NCBI GenBank assembly: GCA_022787425.1
Contig: JALFWB010000011.1
Span: 142,707 to 206,706 of the forward strand
Source: Akkermansia sp.
Lineage (GTDB): Bacteria; Verrucomicrobiota; Verrucomicrobiia; Verrucomicrobiales; Akkermansiaceae
Reading direction: 5' to 3'
Length of the DNA stretch: 64,000 nucleotides
Position 1 is the stretch's first letter. Each line of letters begins with the position of its first letter. The position numbers and the translations under genes are program-made. The notes beneath the pieces are model-generated. The model did no database searches. It saw nothing but the letters and a program-made list of their open reading frames with translations, and was not told the DNA's origin. Shown one piece after another: positions 16,973 through 24,942 of this stretch.

Positions 16973-17000
16973 ATTTTATTCCACCTATCCACCATTGCAA
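16973..17000 (-). promoter_or_regulatory. trp operon promoter, leaderless type
   Basis: Minus strand: -35 TTGCAA (16995-17000), a 16-base spacer, -10 TAAAAT (16973-16978), then seven bases to the trpL ATG at 16965. No clear operator dyad overlaps it, so control seems to rest on attenuation. Confidence 0.65.
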
Positions 17001-17052
17001 GCAAAAAATGCGGCAGTGCCCAATTTTTTCCTCAGAAAAGGACGCCGAGGAC

Positions 17053-17673
17053 TCAGTCGGCTGCCAAGCGGGCGCAAATTGCACAGGTGGGACGGCAACC
17101 GCGTGCGGGACAGAACGCACGCCCCCAGAGAACGAAACGCAGGTGCAGATCCCCCCAAAGATGCTGCGGGTAGAGCTTCTTGAGGTCCGCCTCAACCTTT
17201 TCGACCGTACTGCCGGTACTGAGTCCCCAGCGGCGGGCAAGGCGGAAGATGTGCGTATCCACCGGGAAAGCAGGGAACCCGAAGGCCTGGTTCATCACCA
17301 CGGAGGCCGTCTTGTGCCCCACCCCGGGCAAGGCCTCCAGCTCCTCGAAGGTAGAAGGCACACGCCCGCCATGGTGCTCCACGATTGCCTGAGCCGTGGC
17401 CACCAGACGCTTGGCTTTGGTCTCCGTGAGCCCACAGGAGGCAATGTGCGTGCGTACCTCCTGCCAACTGAGAGCCGCCATTTTCTCCGGAGTATCCGCC
17501 ACGGCAAACAGCCCCGGAGTCACCAGGTTCACCCTCGCATCCGTGCACTGAGCGGAGAGCATGACCGCCACCAGCAGAGTGAAGGCATCCTTGTGGTGCA
17601 GAGGAACCTCCGGATCAGGGAAGGCGCGCAGCAGCTCCTCCGCCACCAGCTCGGCACGTTCGGCGCGTTTCAT
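17053..17673 (-). CDS. nth: Endonuclease III, atypical Fe-S tail
   Basis: DNA glycosylase/AP lyase that removes oxidised pyrimidines in base-excision repair. The 206-residue protein has the helix-hairpin-helix with catalytic Lys, LPGVGHKTA, and the catalytic Asp in FPVDTHIFR. Family members normally end with four cysteines spaced C-x6-C-x2-C-x5-C around a 4Fe-4S cluster. Here the tail has cysteines spaced x4, x3 and x2 (CPARGCRPTCAIC) and stops six residues later without the last one, so the cluster may be altered or lost. The start MKRAERA at 17673 follows the end of the mini-lipoprotein gene by eight bases; the longer upstream frame is that gene's shadow. Confidence 0.9.
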   Translation of the reverse strand: MKRAERAELVAEELLRAFPDPEVPLHHKDAFTLLVAVMLSAQCTDARVNLVTPGLFAVADTPEKMAALSWQEVRTHIASCGLTETKAKRLVATAQAIVEHHGGRVPSTFEELEALPGVGHKTASVVMNQAFGFPAFPVDTHIFRLARRWGLSTGSTVEKVEADLKKLYPQHLWGDLHLRFVLWGRAFCPARGCRPTCAICARLAAD

Positions 17674-17681
17674 GCGCGGCG

Positions 17682-17882
17682 TCAACGGCGGTTGGTACCG
17701 AAGGGCAGTATAGACTCCGCCTCCTGGCGAGACATACCGTTCCACGGCTTCTCCTGCTCCGTGCTGCCGCGCGGGCCGACCACCGTGCGCCCGCTGTCCG
17801 GCACAGGCGGCATGGCGGGGGCGCAGGACGGCAGAGAGATCGCCAAGGCGGCCGGTACGATCATCATCGCAATAAACTTCAT
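17682..17882 (-). CDS. Very small lipoprotein
   Basis: A 66-residue protein with a short signal peptide and lipobox LPSC at residues 17-20 (MKFIAMMIVPAALAISLPSC), so it should be lipidated and tethered to a membrane. The mature part of about 47 residues is Pro/Gly/Ser-rich with MSRQEAESILPFG near the end. No family is recognised. It is eight bases upstream of nth on the same strand and probably shares its transcript. It begins just after the terminator of the coiled-coil operon. The signal peptide and lipobox make it more convincing than its length suggests. Confidence 0.6.
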   Translation of the reverse strand: MKFIAMMIVPAALAISLPSCAPAMPPVPDSGRTVVGPRGSTEQEKPWNGMSRQEAESILPFGTNRR

Positions 17883-17909
17883 ACTGTGTTGTAGATTTGT
17901 GGTTCAGAT

Positions 17910-17944
17910 AAAAACCCGCCGCCGATGACACCACCGGCAGCGGG
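17910..17944 (-). terminator. Terminator of the coiled-coil gene pair
   Basis: On the minus strand, CCCGCTGCCG (17935-17944) pairs with CGGCGGCGGG (17915-17924) over ten bases with one wobble pair, followed by TTTTT (17910-17914). It follows the stop at 17968. Confidence 0.85.
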
Positions 17945-17967
17945 GAAAAACAAGCCGGGCGGGGGCT

Positions 17968-18852
17968 TTACTCGCCAATGGGACGCCAACGGAACACCGT
18001 ATCACCCACGCGCGGTGTCGTCATCTTGAGGGTGGAGGGGTACTCAGCCACGACCATTCCATCCTGGATGCTGATGATACGAAGGTCACCCACAAAGTTG
18101 TCCCCATCCTTCACCAACAGACCATTCTGGGTCTGACCCACGCTCAGACCGGACTCCTTACCGGCGCAGAACACAATGTAGCGCCAACGCGGATCCACGG
18201 CAAGGATCGAGAACTCCTCGCGGTTCTTGCAGTATTCGTTGAAGAAGTGAGCGTTGATGGTCGTCTGGTTGTTGAGATCCTTCGTGGTATTCGACACACG
18301 CACCTGGGCTGCCTTGCGGGCGGTCTTCTTGTCCGTCCACTCCACATCCAGTTGCTTAGCGCGGTCCTTCTGCTCCTGCACAAAGGTGCGTACCTTCTCC
18401 ACCACGGCAGAGAGCTCCTCGGTCATATCAGAGAAGTCGATGTCGCTGTTGGTAGCTAATTCCTCCATCTGGCTCTTGATGGTGGTACGCAGCTCAGTCA
18501 CCTTCTCCTCCAAGGCCTTGTTCTGACGCTTGGCCTCGGCGCACTGACTCTTCCAGTCCTGGTACTCAGCAGAAGCCTGCTTGAAGCGGCCCTGGGAGGC
18601 TTTGTCCGCCATGCGGGCCTCCTCGCCCAGTTTCACGGCGTCCGAGCTCTTACCGGCAGCGGTGTTGAATTCCGAGTCCAGCTGCTGGTTGTGCATCAGC
18701 AAGCTGTTCTCGGAGGCCGCATTCTTGTCCTCCATACCGCCGTGCACGTTGGTGAGCATCGCCATCGTGTCCTTCTGCTGCAGGGAGTAGTAGATGCCCG
18801 TGGCACCCAGAAGCAAGGCCACGCTGACTGTGATGATTTGGGAAGCTTTCAT
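17968..18852 (-). CDS. Membrane-anchored coiled-coil protein, paralogue B
   Basis: A 294-residue protein. An N-terminal membrane segment (ASQIITVSVALLLGATGIYYSL) is followed by about 180 residues of heptad-rich, Glu/Lys/Gln-rich coiled coil. A C-terminal beta-rich domain of about 75 residues comes last (VDPRWRYIVFCAGKESGLSVGQ ... PRVGDTVFRW). It has the same plan as the gene just upstream (18875-19720), and the C-terminal domains align. That domain type, with its G..vG and final GD.V motifs, resembles the beta-domain of MreC- and FlgT-like periplasmic proteins. A structural role in the cell envelope or division is possible, but no function is known to me. The start MKASQII at 18852 begins the membrane segment. 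Confidence 0.75.
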   Translation of the reverse strand: MKASQIITVSVALLLGATGIYYSLQQKDTMAMLTNVHGGMEDKNAASENSLLMHNQQLDSEFNTAAGKSSDAVKLGEEARMADKASQGRFKQASAEYQDWKSQCAEAKRQNKALEEKVTELRTTIKSQMEELATNSDIDFSDMTEELSAVVEKVRTFVQEQKDRAKQLDVEWTDKKTARKAAQVRVSNTTKDLNNQTTINAHFFNEYCKNREEFSILAVDPRWRYIVFCAGKESGLSVGQTQNGLLVKDGDNFVGDLRIISIQDGMVVAEYPSTLKMTTPRVGDTVFRWRPIGE

Positions 18853-18874
18853 GTATATGAGTGAAGGTAAAAGG

Positions 18875-19720
18875 TTACTTCTTGCGGACGGCGATGACGG
18901 TATCGCCCACTTGGACGCGGTCGCCCGTGCGCAGCGTGTTGTAGATGACCTTGGCACTGGCTCGCTCGCGCTCCACGGTCGTCACATTCAGTTCAGCCAC
19001 CTGCTCGCCGTTGCGCATGACCGCCAGACGGGAACCGATGACGATACCCTCGTTAATACCGGCGTTCAAGATGACGTAGTCCCAGAGCGGATCAGCCTTG
19101 AGAACAGCGCACTTGAGCTCCTCCGGGGAAATGCGCAGCTGACGTTCCTGGTAGGTCTTCTTGGCCTCCTCCAGCAGGGAGCTCAGACGCTTGTTCTGCT
19201 CGTCGAGGTTCTCGATGAGCTTCGACTCATCGGCCACCTTCAGCTCGGTCGTATCGTTGTTGTGCTTCAGGGCAGCCACCGTCTTGCCGAACTCAGCCAT
19301 GTTGAAGTCATCGGAGACCTCCATCTCCATGATGGCGGCCAACTCGCGCTTGGTCTTATCCAGCTCATTCTTCAGACGGTCGATGTCCTCCTGAAGAGCG
19401 CGGTTCTTCTCGCGGGTGGCGTTCGTCTCGCTTTCGTACTGCTCCTTGAGCTCCTTGGCACGCTGCGTTACCTTGTCGTAGTACTCCACCTCAGACTTGT
19501 ACCACGCCTCGCGCATCTCGGCGTAGCGCTGGGTTGTCTCGCTGAAGTCGCGCTGCTTGTTCTTCTCGATGGCGGTCAGGAAGCGCTCCTGAAGGGTGAT
19601 GATCTCGCCGTCCACGGTCTCGGCACCTTTCTCCGAGACCATGGCATCAAAGTTCTTGTAGAAGACGAATGCACCGAACGCGAGGCCGATGTATGCGAAG
19701 ATGGTGATGTATTTCCACAT
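18875..19720 (-). CDS. Membrane-anchored coiled-coil protein, paralogue A
   Basis: A 281-residue protein beginning with a membrane segment (YITIFAYIGLAFGAFVFY). A long coiled coil follows (about 30-205, with TQRYAEMREAW and NRALQEDIDRLKNELDKTKREL). A C-terminal beta-rich domain comes last (KADPLWDYVILNAGINEGIVIGSRLAV ... GDRVQVGDTVIAVRKK). With the next gene it forms a two-gene operon with its own promoter and terminator. The pair looks like a duplication. The C-terminus faces the periplasm if the N-terminus is inside. No enzymatic motif is visible. I infer a scaffold or envelope-linking role. Confidence 0.75.
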   Translation of the reverse strand: MWKYITIFAYIGLAFGAFVFYKNFDAMVSEKGAETVDGEIITLQERFLTAIEKNKQRDFSETTQRYAEMREAWYKSEVEYYDKVTQRAKELKEQYESETNATREKNRALQEDIDRLKNELDKTKRELAAIMEMEVSDDFNMAEFGKTVAALKHNNDTTELKVADESKLIENLDEQNKRLSSLLEEAKKTYQERQLRISPEELKCAVLKADPLWDYVILNAGINEGIVIGSRLAVMRNGEQVAELNVTTVERERASAKVIYNTLRTGDRVQVGDTVIAVRKK

Positions 19721-19757
19721 GGTGTAAGTTTAGTGAGTTGCGAATGTACCTTTCTTT

Positions 19758-19784
19758 TTTATACCATTCTCTGCGCCTTGGCAA
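19758..19784 (-). promoter_or_regulatory. Promoter of the coiled-coil operon
   Basis: Minus strand: -35 TTGCCA (19779-19784), a short 15-base spacer, -10 TATAAA (19758-19763). The leader before the ATG at 19720 is about 30 bases. Confidence 0.5.
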
Positions 19785-19892
19785 TCAAAAAAGCAGGTTC
19801 GGGGCAAAAAAAGGTGATTTTTTCCTTAATTCGGGACCGCTGCGGGGGGGTGAAAGGGACAGAAGCACCCCCGCAGCGCTCCGAAAGTACGT

Positions 19893-21077
19893 TCAGCGGC
19901 CGGGAACCATCTCGAAAGTGAAGCCCTTGAGGTACTCCGTCTCGGGGATGTTCAGCAGCACGGGGTGGTCCGGGCTCTGCCCGTGATTGGCCACCAGGCG
20001 CAGGGTGCAGTGACCGTCCACGGCGGCATCGGCAATCGTCTTGCGGAAGAGATCCGCTCCGGCGTGGTGCGAGCAGCAGAAGGTGGAGAGAACGCCGCCG
20101 ACGGGCAGCATCTTCATGGCTCGCAGGTGAATCTCCTTGTAGCCGCGCAGGGCCCCGGCCAGACTCTTCTTGTTGCGGGTGAAGCTGGGTGGGTCCAGGA
20201 TGATCATGTCCCACTTCAGCTCGCCGCCCTCGCGCACCAAGTCGCTCTCGCGCTTCAGGAAGTCAAAAGCGTTCTCCTGCACGGTGTTGACCTGTACGCC
20301 GTTGAGCTCGGCATTGCGCCGCACGGCCTCCACCGCATCAGCAGAGATATCTACGGCCGTCACGGAGGCGGCCCCGGCGCGGGCGCAGGCCAAGGCGAAG
20401 CCGCCCTGGTTGCAGAAGCAGTCCAGCACGCGGCGGCCTCGGGCGAACTCGGCCACTTCGCGGTAGTTCTGCATCTGATCCAGGTACAGCCCCGTCTTCT
20501 GGCCGGTGGCGGTATTCACCAAGAAGGTGGTTCCGCGCGCCTGTGCGGGGAATGGCTCCGGCTCCTGACCTGCGGCGATGTACACCTCCTGCGAGATCCC
20601 CTCGGCGACCAGCATGGGCGAATCATTGCGCACGATGATGCAGCGCGGCTGCAGCAGGTCGCCCAGAATGTCACGGATGAGCCCCAGGCGCAGGTACATG
20701 GCCAGCGTCAGGGTCTGCACCACCAGCACATCCCGGTAGCGGTCCACGATGAGACCGGGCAGGCCGTCGCTCTCGCTCCACACCAAGCGCATCAGCTCCT
20801 CGCCGGGCAGCAGACGCTCGCGCAGCAGCATGGCCTGCGAGATTCGCCGGGCGAAGAAATCCCGGTCCAGATCCTGTTTGCGGCGGGAGAAGCGGCGCGC
20901 GACGATCTGGGAGTGCGGGTTGTACATGGCAGAGCCCAGATAGCGGTCCCGCTGGTCCTTGAGGGCCACCACGTCCCCCGGTGCCGGGTTGCCGTAGACG
21001 TTGCGCACCTCGGTGCCGTACACCCAATCGTGCCCGTGAAAAATCCGTGCCTTCGGCGAAATAATCAGCCCGCCCAT
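19893..21077 (-). CDS. rlmI: 23S rRNA m5C methyltransferase, RlmI-like
   Basis: SAM-dependent RNA methyltransferase of the RlmI/RlmK COG1092 family, cytoplasmic. The 394-residue protein has an N-terminal PUA domain (about 1-75; ARIFHGHDWVYGTEV, DRYLGSAMYNPHS) and an EEHEE-type middle (SDGLPGLIVDRY). A Rossmann methyltransferase follows, with the SAM loop VLDCFCNQGGFAL and catalytic motif IILDPPSFTRNK, and STFCCSHHAG near the end. It begins 21 bases after metG on the same strand, so the two are probably one transcript. The exact target base cannot be assigned from sequence alone. Confidence 0.87.
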   Translation of the reverse strand: MGGLIISPKARIFHGHDWVYGTEVRNVYGNPAPGDVVALKDQRDRYLGSAMYNPHSQIVARRFSRRKQDLDRDFFARRISQAMLLRERLLPGEELMRLVWSESDGLPGLIVDRYRDVLVVQTLTLAMYLRLGLIRDILGDLLQPRCIIVRNDSPMLVAEGISQEVYIAAGQEPEPFPAQARGTTFLVNTATGQKTGLYLDQMQNYREVAEFARGRRVLDCFCNQGGFALACARAGAASVTAVDISADAVEAVRRNAELNGVQVNTVQENAFDFLKRESDLVREGGELKWDMIILDPPSFTRNKKSLAGALRGYKEIHLRAMKMLPVGGVLSTFCCSHHAGADLFRKTIADAAVDGHCTLRLVANHGQSPDHPVLLNIPETEYLKGFTFEMVPGR

Positions 21078-21098
21078 AGTCAGTCCGTGCGTTGGGGG

Positions 21099-22730
21099 TT
21101 ATTGTTGCTTCTGCTGAGCCTTTCGGGCAGCCTTGGCCGCGGCCTTGGCGGCGCGCTCGGCCATCTTCTGCCGCTCCTCTTCCGTCATGAGGCGCGGGAA
21201 CACCGGGCCGATCTCCTGCGCCACGGAGTGACCGGGCTTCATCACGCCCCACTGCAGGGTCTGCGGGGTGATGCCGCTCATGTCAGCGTTAAGGTACTTC
21301 AGGATGAGAGCCGAGGCCTCCGGCAGCACGCAGCCCAGCAGGTAACCCACTTGGGCGCAGCACTCCAACAGGTGCAGCAGCGTGCGCTGAAGCTCCTCGG
21401 CGCATGCCTCGTCCTTAGCCAGCACCCAGGGCTTCTTCTGCTCGATGTAGGCATTGCAGCGGCCCACCTGCTCCACCAGTTTGCCCAGGGCATCCGCCGT
21501 GTTGCACTCATTCATCAGGCGCGTGAACTCCGCCACCGTGGTCGTCATGCCCTCACGCAGCGCGCCGGACACCTCGTCATCGCCTACCGCTGCGGGCACG
21601 ATGCCGCCGCAGTAACGCAGGCACATGTTGAGCGTGCGGTTGCAGAGGTTGCCTAGGTCGTTGGCCAGCTCCGTGTTGTAGATGGACTTCATGCGGTCCG
21701 CATCGTAGTCGCTGTCGTAGCCCGTCTTGGTATCGCGTACCAGGTAGTAGCGCAGGGCGTCCGCGCTCAGCGTGTCGCAGATGTCGTTCGGATCCACCAC
21801 GTTGCCCAAGGATTTGGACATCTTCTCACCCTTGATGTTCAGCCAACCGTGCACCAGCAGCTTCGGCATCTGTTCGTCGGTGAAGCCCATGGCATGCAGC
21901 ATGCAGAACCAGTAGATGCCGTGCGCAGGCACCAAGATGTCCTTGCCGATGACCTCAAGGGCCGCCGGCCACAGTTTATCGAACTCCGGCAGATTGCTCC
22001 CTTCCTCAGCCAGATAACCGGCAAAGGAGATGTAGTTGATGAGGGCATCGAACCACACATAGGTCACGAAATCCGGGTCGAAGGGCAGGGGAATCCCCCA
22101 AGAAAGACGCTCCTTCGGGCGGGAAATGCACAGATCCGTCCCCTCCGCGCGCTCAATGGCCTGCAGAAGGTTCTTGCGGCGGAACTCCGGCTGCACGCAG
22201 TCGGGGTGGGTGGTTACGAACTCGCGCAGCCAAGCCACATGGGCACTGAGGTTGAAGTACCAGTTTTCCTCCTCCAGCTCAATGACTTCGCCCCATTCCT
22301 CGCCGAATTCGCCCTGCTCATTGCGATCCTTGTTGGTCAGGAATTGCTCCTGGCGCACGGAATAGAAGCCCTTGTAGGTCTTTTTGTACAGGCAACCCTT
22401 ATCCCGCAGGTCGCAGAGGATTTTCTGCACACAAGCCTCGTGCCGCGGGTCCGTGGTGGCGGCCCAACCGTCATAGGCTATGCCCAGTCGCTTCCAGAGG
22501 GCGATGAAACGCTCCGTCACCTTGTCGGCGTATTCCTGCGGGGTGATGCCCTCCGCTTCCGCCTTCTGTTGTACCTTCTGGCCGTGCTGGTCCACACCGG
22601 TCAGCAGATACGTCTCCTCCCCGCACATTCGGTGCCAACGTGCCAGCACGTCTGCCAGCACCTTCTCGTAGGCGTGTCCGATGTGGGGTTTTCCGTTCGT
22701 GTAATCGATTGCTGTCGTGATGTAGAACAT
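21099..22730 (-). CDS. metG: Methionyl-tRNA synthetase
   Basis: Charges tRNA-Met. The 543-residue class I synthetase shows the HIGH signature (KPHIGHAYEKV), DQHGQKVQQKAE in the connective region, the WFDALINY segment and the KMSKS loop (GEKMSKSLGN). The connective peptide between about 125 and 160 lacks the paired zinc-knuckle cysteines of the E. coli type, so this is the short, zinc-free form. The C-terminal tRNA-binding EMAP-like domain is also absent; the protein ends in a Lys/Ala-rich tail. rlmI follows in the same operon. Confidence 0.95.
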   Translation of the reverse strand: MFYITTAIDYTNGKPHIGHAYEKVLADVLARWHRMCGEETYLLTGVDQHGQKVQQKAEAEGITPQEYADKVTERFIALWKRLGIAYDGWAATTDPRHEACVQKILCDLRDKGCLYKKTYKGFYSVRQEQFLTNKDRNEQGEFGEEWGEVIELEEENWYFNLSAHVAWLREFVTTHPDCVQPEFRRKNLLQAIERAEGTDLCISRPKERLSWGIPLPFDPDFVTYVWFDALINYISFAGYLAEEGSNLPEFDKLWPAALEVIGKDILVPAHGIYWFCMLHAMGFTDEQMPKLLVHGWLNIKGEKMSKSLGNVVDPNDICDTLSADALRYYLVRDTKTGYDSDYDADRMKSIYNTELANDLGNLCNRTLNMCLRYCGGIVPAAVGDDEVSGALREGMTTTVAEFTRLMNECNTADALGKLVEQVGRCNAYIEQKKPWVLAKDEACAEELQRTLLHLLECCAQVGYLLGCVLPEASALILKYLNADMSGITPQTLQWGVMKPGHSVAQEIGPVFPRLMTEEERQKMAERAAKAAAKAARKAQQKQQ

Positions 22731-22739
22731 AGCGATGCT

Positions 22740-22768
22740 ATTCTAGCACTGTTCGGGCCGCCGGGCAA
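22740..22768 (-). promoter_or_regulatory. Promoter of metG-rlmI
   Basis: Minus strand: -35 TTGCCC (22763-22768), a 17-base spacer, -10 TAGAAT (22740-22745), then nine bases to the ATG at 22730, so almost leaderless. Confidence 0.65.
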
Positions 22769-22859
22769 GGCTAAATTGTGCCCGCGCGACAACTGAACAC
22801 CCCGCGCCCGCAGTTTTTCGCGGGACGGGGCGGGTAAGATGATGTCGTCCGGGAGTGGC

Positions 22860-23825
22860 TCAAGCCTTCGCGAGCATATCGGCCAGCATGGCCTCCAGCT
22901 TGCGAATGTCGGCGGAGAAGCGGCGGATGCCCTCGGCGGTCTTCTCCGTGGCCATGGCGTCCTCGTTCATCAGGAAGCGGAAGCTCTTCTCGTCCGCCGG
23001 GATGCGCTCGATGTCCGCTGCCTTGGCTGCGGCTTCATTCAGCACGGGCTGCACGGGGCTGTCGTCCGCCGCCAACTCGGCCAGCAGCGCGGGGGAGATG
23101 GTCAGCAGGTCGCAGCCTGCCAAGGCCAGCACCTCGCCCTTGTTGCGGAAGGAGGCACCCATGATCTGGACGGGATAGCCGAACTTCTTGTAGTAGGTGT
23201 AAATCGTGCGCACGGAGACCACGCCGGGGTCGTCCTCAGCGGTGTATTCCTTGCCCGTCGCGCCGCGATACCAATCCAGAATGCGGCCCACGAAGGGGGA
23301 GATGAGGCGCACGCCGGCCTCGGCACAGGCCACGGCCTGCACCTGGCTGAAGAGCAGCGTCAGGTTGCAGTGAATGCCCTCCTTCTCCAGAATCTCGGCG
23401 GCGCGAATGCCCTCCCAGGTGGAGGCTATCTTGATGAGCACGCGCTCGCGCGGCACCCCGGCAGCCTCATACAGGGCCATGATGTCACGGGCCTTGGCCA
23501 CCGTCCCTTCCGTGTCGAAGGACAGGCGCGCATCCACCTCGCTCGACACGCGGCCGGGCACTCGCTTCAAAATCTCCAGACCGAAGGCCACGATCACGCG
23601 GTCCATCACGGCGTCAATCAGCTCCTTGCCCTTCAGCGGGCTGTCCGCAAAGGAGGCAATTACGCCGTCGATGATGGGGCGGTACTCCGGCTTGTTGGCC
23701 GCCGCCAAAATAAGAGAAGGATTCGTTGTGGCATCCTGCGGAGTGAATTCCTCCATCTGACGAAAATCACCCGTATCGGCCACCACGGTGGTATACTGCT
23801 TCAGCTGCTCAAGTTGTGTCGCCAT
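22860..23825 (-). CDS. tal: Transaldolase
   Basis: Non-oxidative pentose phosphate enzyme moving a dihydroxyacetone unit between sugar phosphates. The 321-residue protein is of the TalB type: [10 protein letters not shown] and [10 protein letters not shown] at the start, the Schiff-base Lys in [23 protein letters not shown], and [11 protein letters not shown]. Length and motifs are normal. It has its own promoter, which diverges from map, and lies upstream of metG with about 130 bases between them. Confidence 0.96.
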   Translation of the reverse strand: MATQLEQLKQYTTVVADTGDFRQMEEFTPQDATTNPSLILAAANKPEYRPIIDGVIASFADSPLKGKELIDAVMDRVIVAFGLEILKRVPGRVSSEVDARLSFDTEGTVAKARDIMALYEAAGVPRERVLIKIASTWEGIRAAEILEKEGIHCNLTLLFSQVQAVACAEAGVRLISPFVGRILDWYRGATGKEYTAEDDPGVVSVRTIYTYYKKFGYPVQIMGASFRNKGEVLALAGCDLLTISPALLAELAADDSPVQPVLNEAAAKAADIERIPADEKSFRFLMNEDAMATEKTAEGIRRFSADIRKLEAMLADMLAKA

Positions 23826-23852
23826 GTCTGTTTTGTTCGGTTAAGCGCCCCC

Positions 23853-23881
23853 ATTCTACCACACTCCCCTCCGCACTTCAA
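23853..23881 (-). promoter_or_regulatory. Promoter of tal
   Basis: Minus strand: -35 TTGAAG (23876-23881), a 17-base spacer, -10 TAGAAT (23853-23858); the leader to the ATG at 23825 is about 20 bases. Confidence 0.6.
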
Positions 23882-23955
23882 GCCCATTTCCCTCGAACGC
23901 CACCGTATGAAGAGATGTTCCTGCCGGAAGAGGCCGTTTTTCCGGGTTGTCGGGG

Positions 23956-23984
23956 TTGCAAAAGGGGGTGCAGGGTGGTATAAT
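23956..23984 (+). promoter_or_regulatory. Promoter and Shine-Dalgarno of map
   Basis: -35 TTGCAA (23956-23961), a 17-base spacer, consensus -10 TATAAT (23979-23984). Unlike the leaderless genes, map has a clear AAGGAG in the 20 bases before its ATG at 24005. Confidence 0.75.
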
Positions 23985-24004
23985 GGGGGAAAGGAGATAA
24001 GACG

Positions 24005-24799
24005 ATGGCAGATAAAATACCTGTACGCAACCCGAGTGAGATTGCAAAGCTGAGGAAGGCGGGGGAGGTTTCCGCCCGCATCTTGATGGAGCTGATGCCG
24101 CTGGTGAAGCCCGGCGTGACAACGGGGGAGATCGACCGCTATGCGGCGGAGCTCTTCGCGCGCGAGAAGTGCGGCAATGCCTTCTTCGGCTACTGCGGCT
24201 ACCCGGGGCAGCTCTGCATCTCCGTGAACGAGGAGGTGGTGCACGGCATCGGCGGCAGCCGCGTGCTGCGGGAGGGCGACATCGTAAGCTTGGATGCCGG
24301 GGCCATCGTGGACGGCTGGTACGGGGACAATGCCATGACCGTGCCCGTGGGCAAGGTGAGCGAGGACGCGGCGCGGCTGTTGGCCGTGACGGAGGAGGCC
24401 CTCTTCCGCGCGATTGCGCAGGCGCGCCAGGGTAACTCGCTGGCCGATGTCTGCGGCGCGGTGGAGGACTTCGTGAAGCCCTTCGGCTTCGGGATTGTAC
24501 GCGAATACGTGGGTCACGGCGTGGGCCGCCACCTGCATGAGGAACCGCAGATCCCCAACTACCGCCCTCATTACCCCCTGCCCCGCCTCAAGCGCGGCAT
24601 GATTCTGGCCATCGAGCCCATGATCACCCTCGGCAGCTACAAGGTGAAGGTGCTGAAGGACAACTGGACCGCCGTAACGACAGACGGCAGCCCGGCGGCG
24701 CACTTCGAGCACACCGTCGCCGTCGGCAGCCACGGGGGGGACATCCTCACCGAACGCCCCCGCATCGCCCTTCCGGAGCAACTCGGCATCACCCTGTAA
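24005..24799 (+). CDS. map: Methionine aminopeptidase, type I
   Basis: Removes the initiator methionine from nascent proteins. The 264-residue protein has all five metal ligands: Asp in SLDAGAIVDG, Asp in YGDNAMTV, His in GHGVGRHLHEEP, Glu in ILAIEPM and Glu in HFEHTVAV. The substrate histidine is in EEVVHGIGG. There is no zinc-finger N-terminal extension. It is the one gene in this part with a textbook Shine-Dalgarno sequence. Downstream is a separately promoted pair of unknown paralogues. Confidence 0.97.
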   Translation: MADKIPVRNPSEIAKLRKAGEVSARILMELMPLVKPGVTTGEIDRYAAELFAREKCGNAFFGYCGYPGQLCISVNEEVVHGIGGSRVLREGDIVSLDAGAIVDGWYGDNAMTVPVGKVSEDAARLLAVTEEALFRAIAQARQGNSLADVCGAVEDFVKPFGFGIVREYVGHGVGRHLHEEPQIPNYRPHYPLPRLKRGMILAIEPMITLGSYKVKVLKDNWTAVTTDGSPAAHFEHTVAVGSHGGDILTERPRIALPEQLGITL

Positions 24800-24906
24800 C
24801 ACCGGGGAGTATTGGGGAACCCAGCTCAGCGGCGGGAAGCCTCGCACCACATCTGCACGGCTCCGATTTCCGGGCATTTCGAAAGCAACGGGAAGCGGGT
24901 TTACGC

Positions 24907-24935
24907 TTGCGCAGGGGGAGGAGCTGTGCTATACT
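24907..24935 (+). promoter_or_regulatory. Promoter of the CxxxCP gene pair, leaderless type
   Basis: -35 TTGCGC (24907-24912), a 17-base spacer, -10 TATACT (24930-24935), then exactly seven bases to the ATG at 24943. The in-frame ATG at 24907 is inside the -35 box and can be excluded. Confidence 0.7.
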
Positions 24936-24942
24936 GGGGGCG

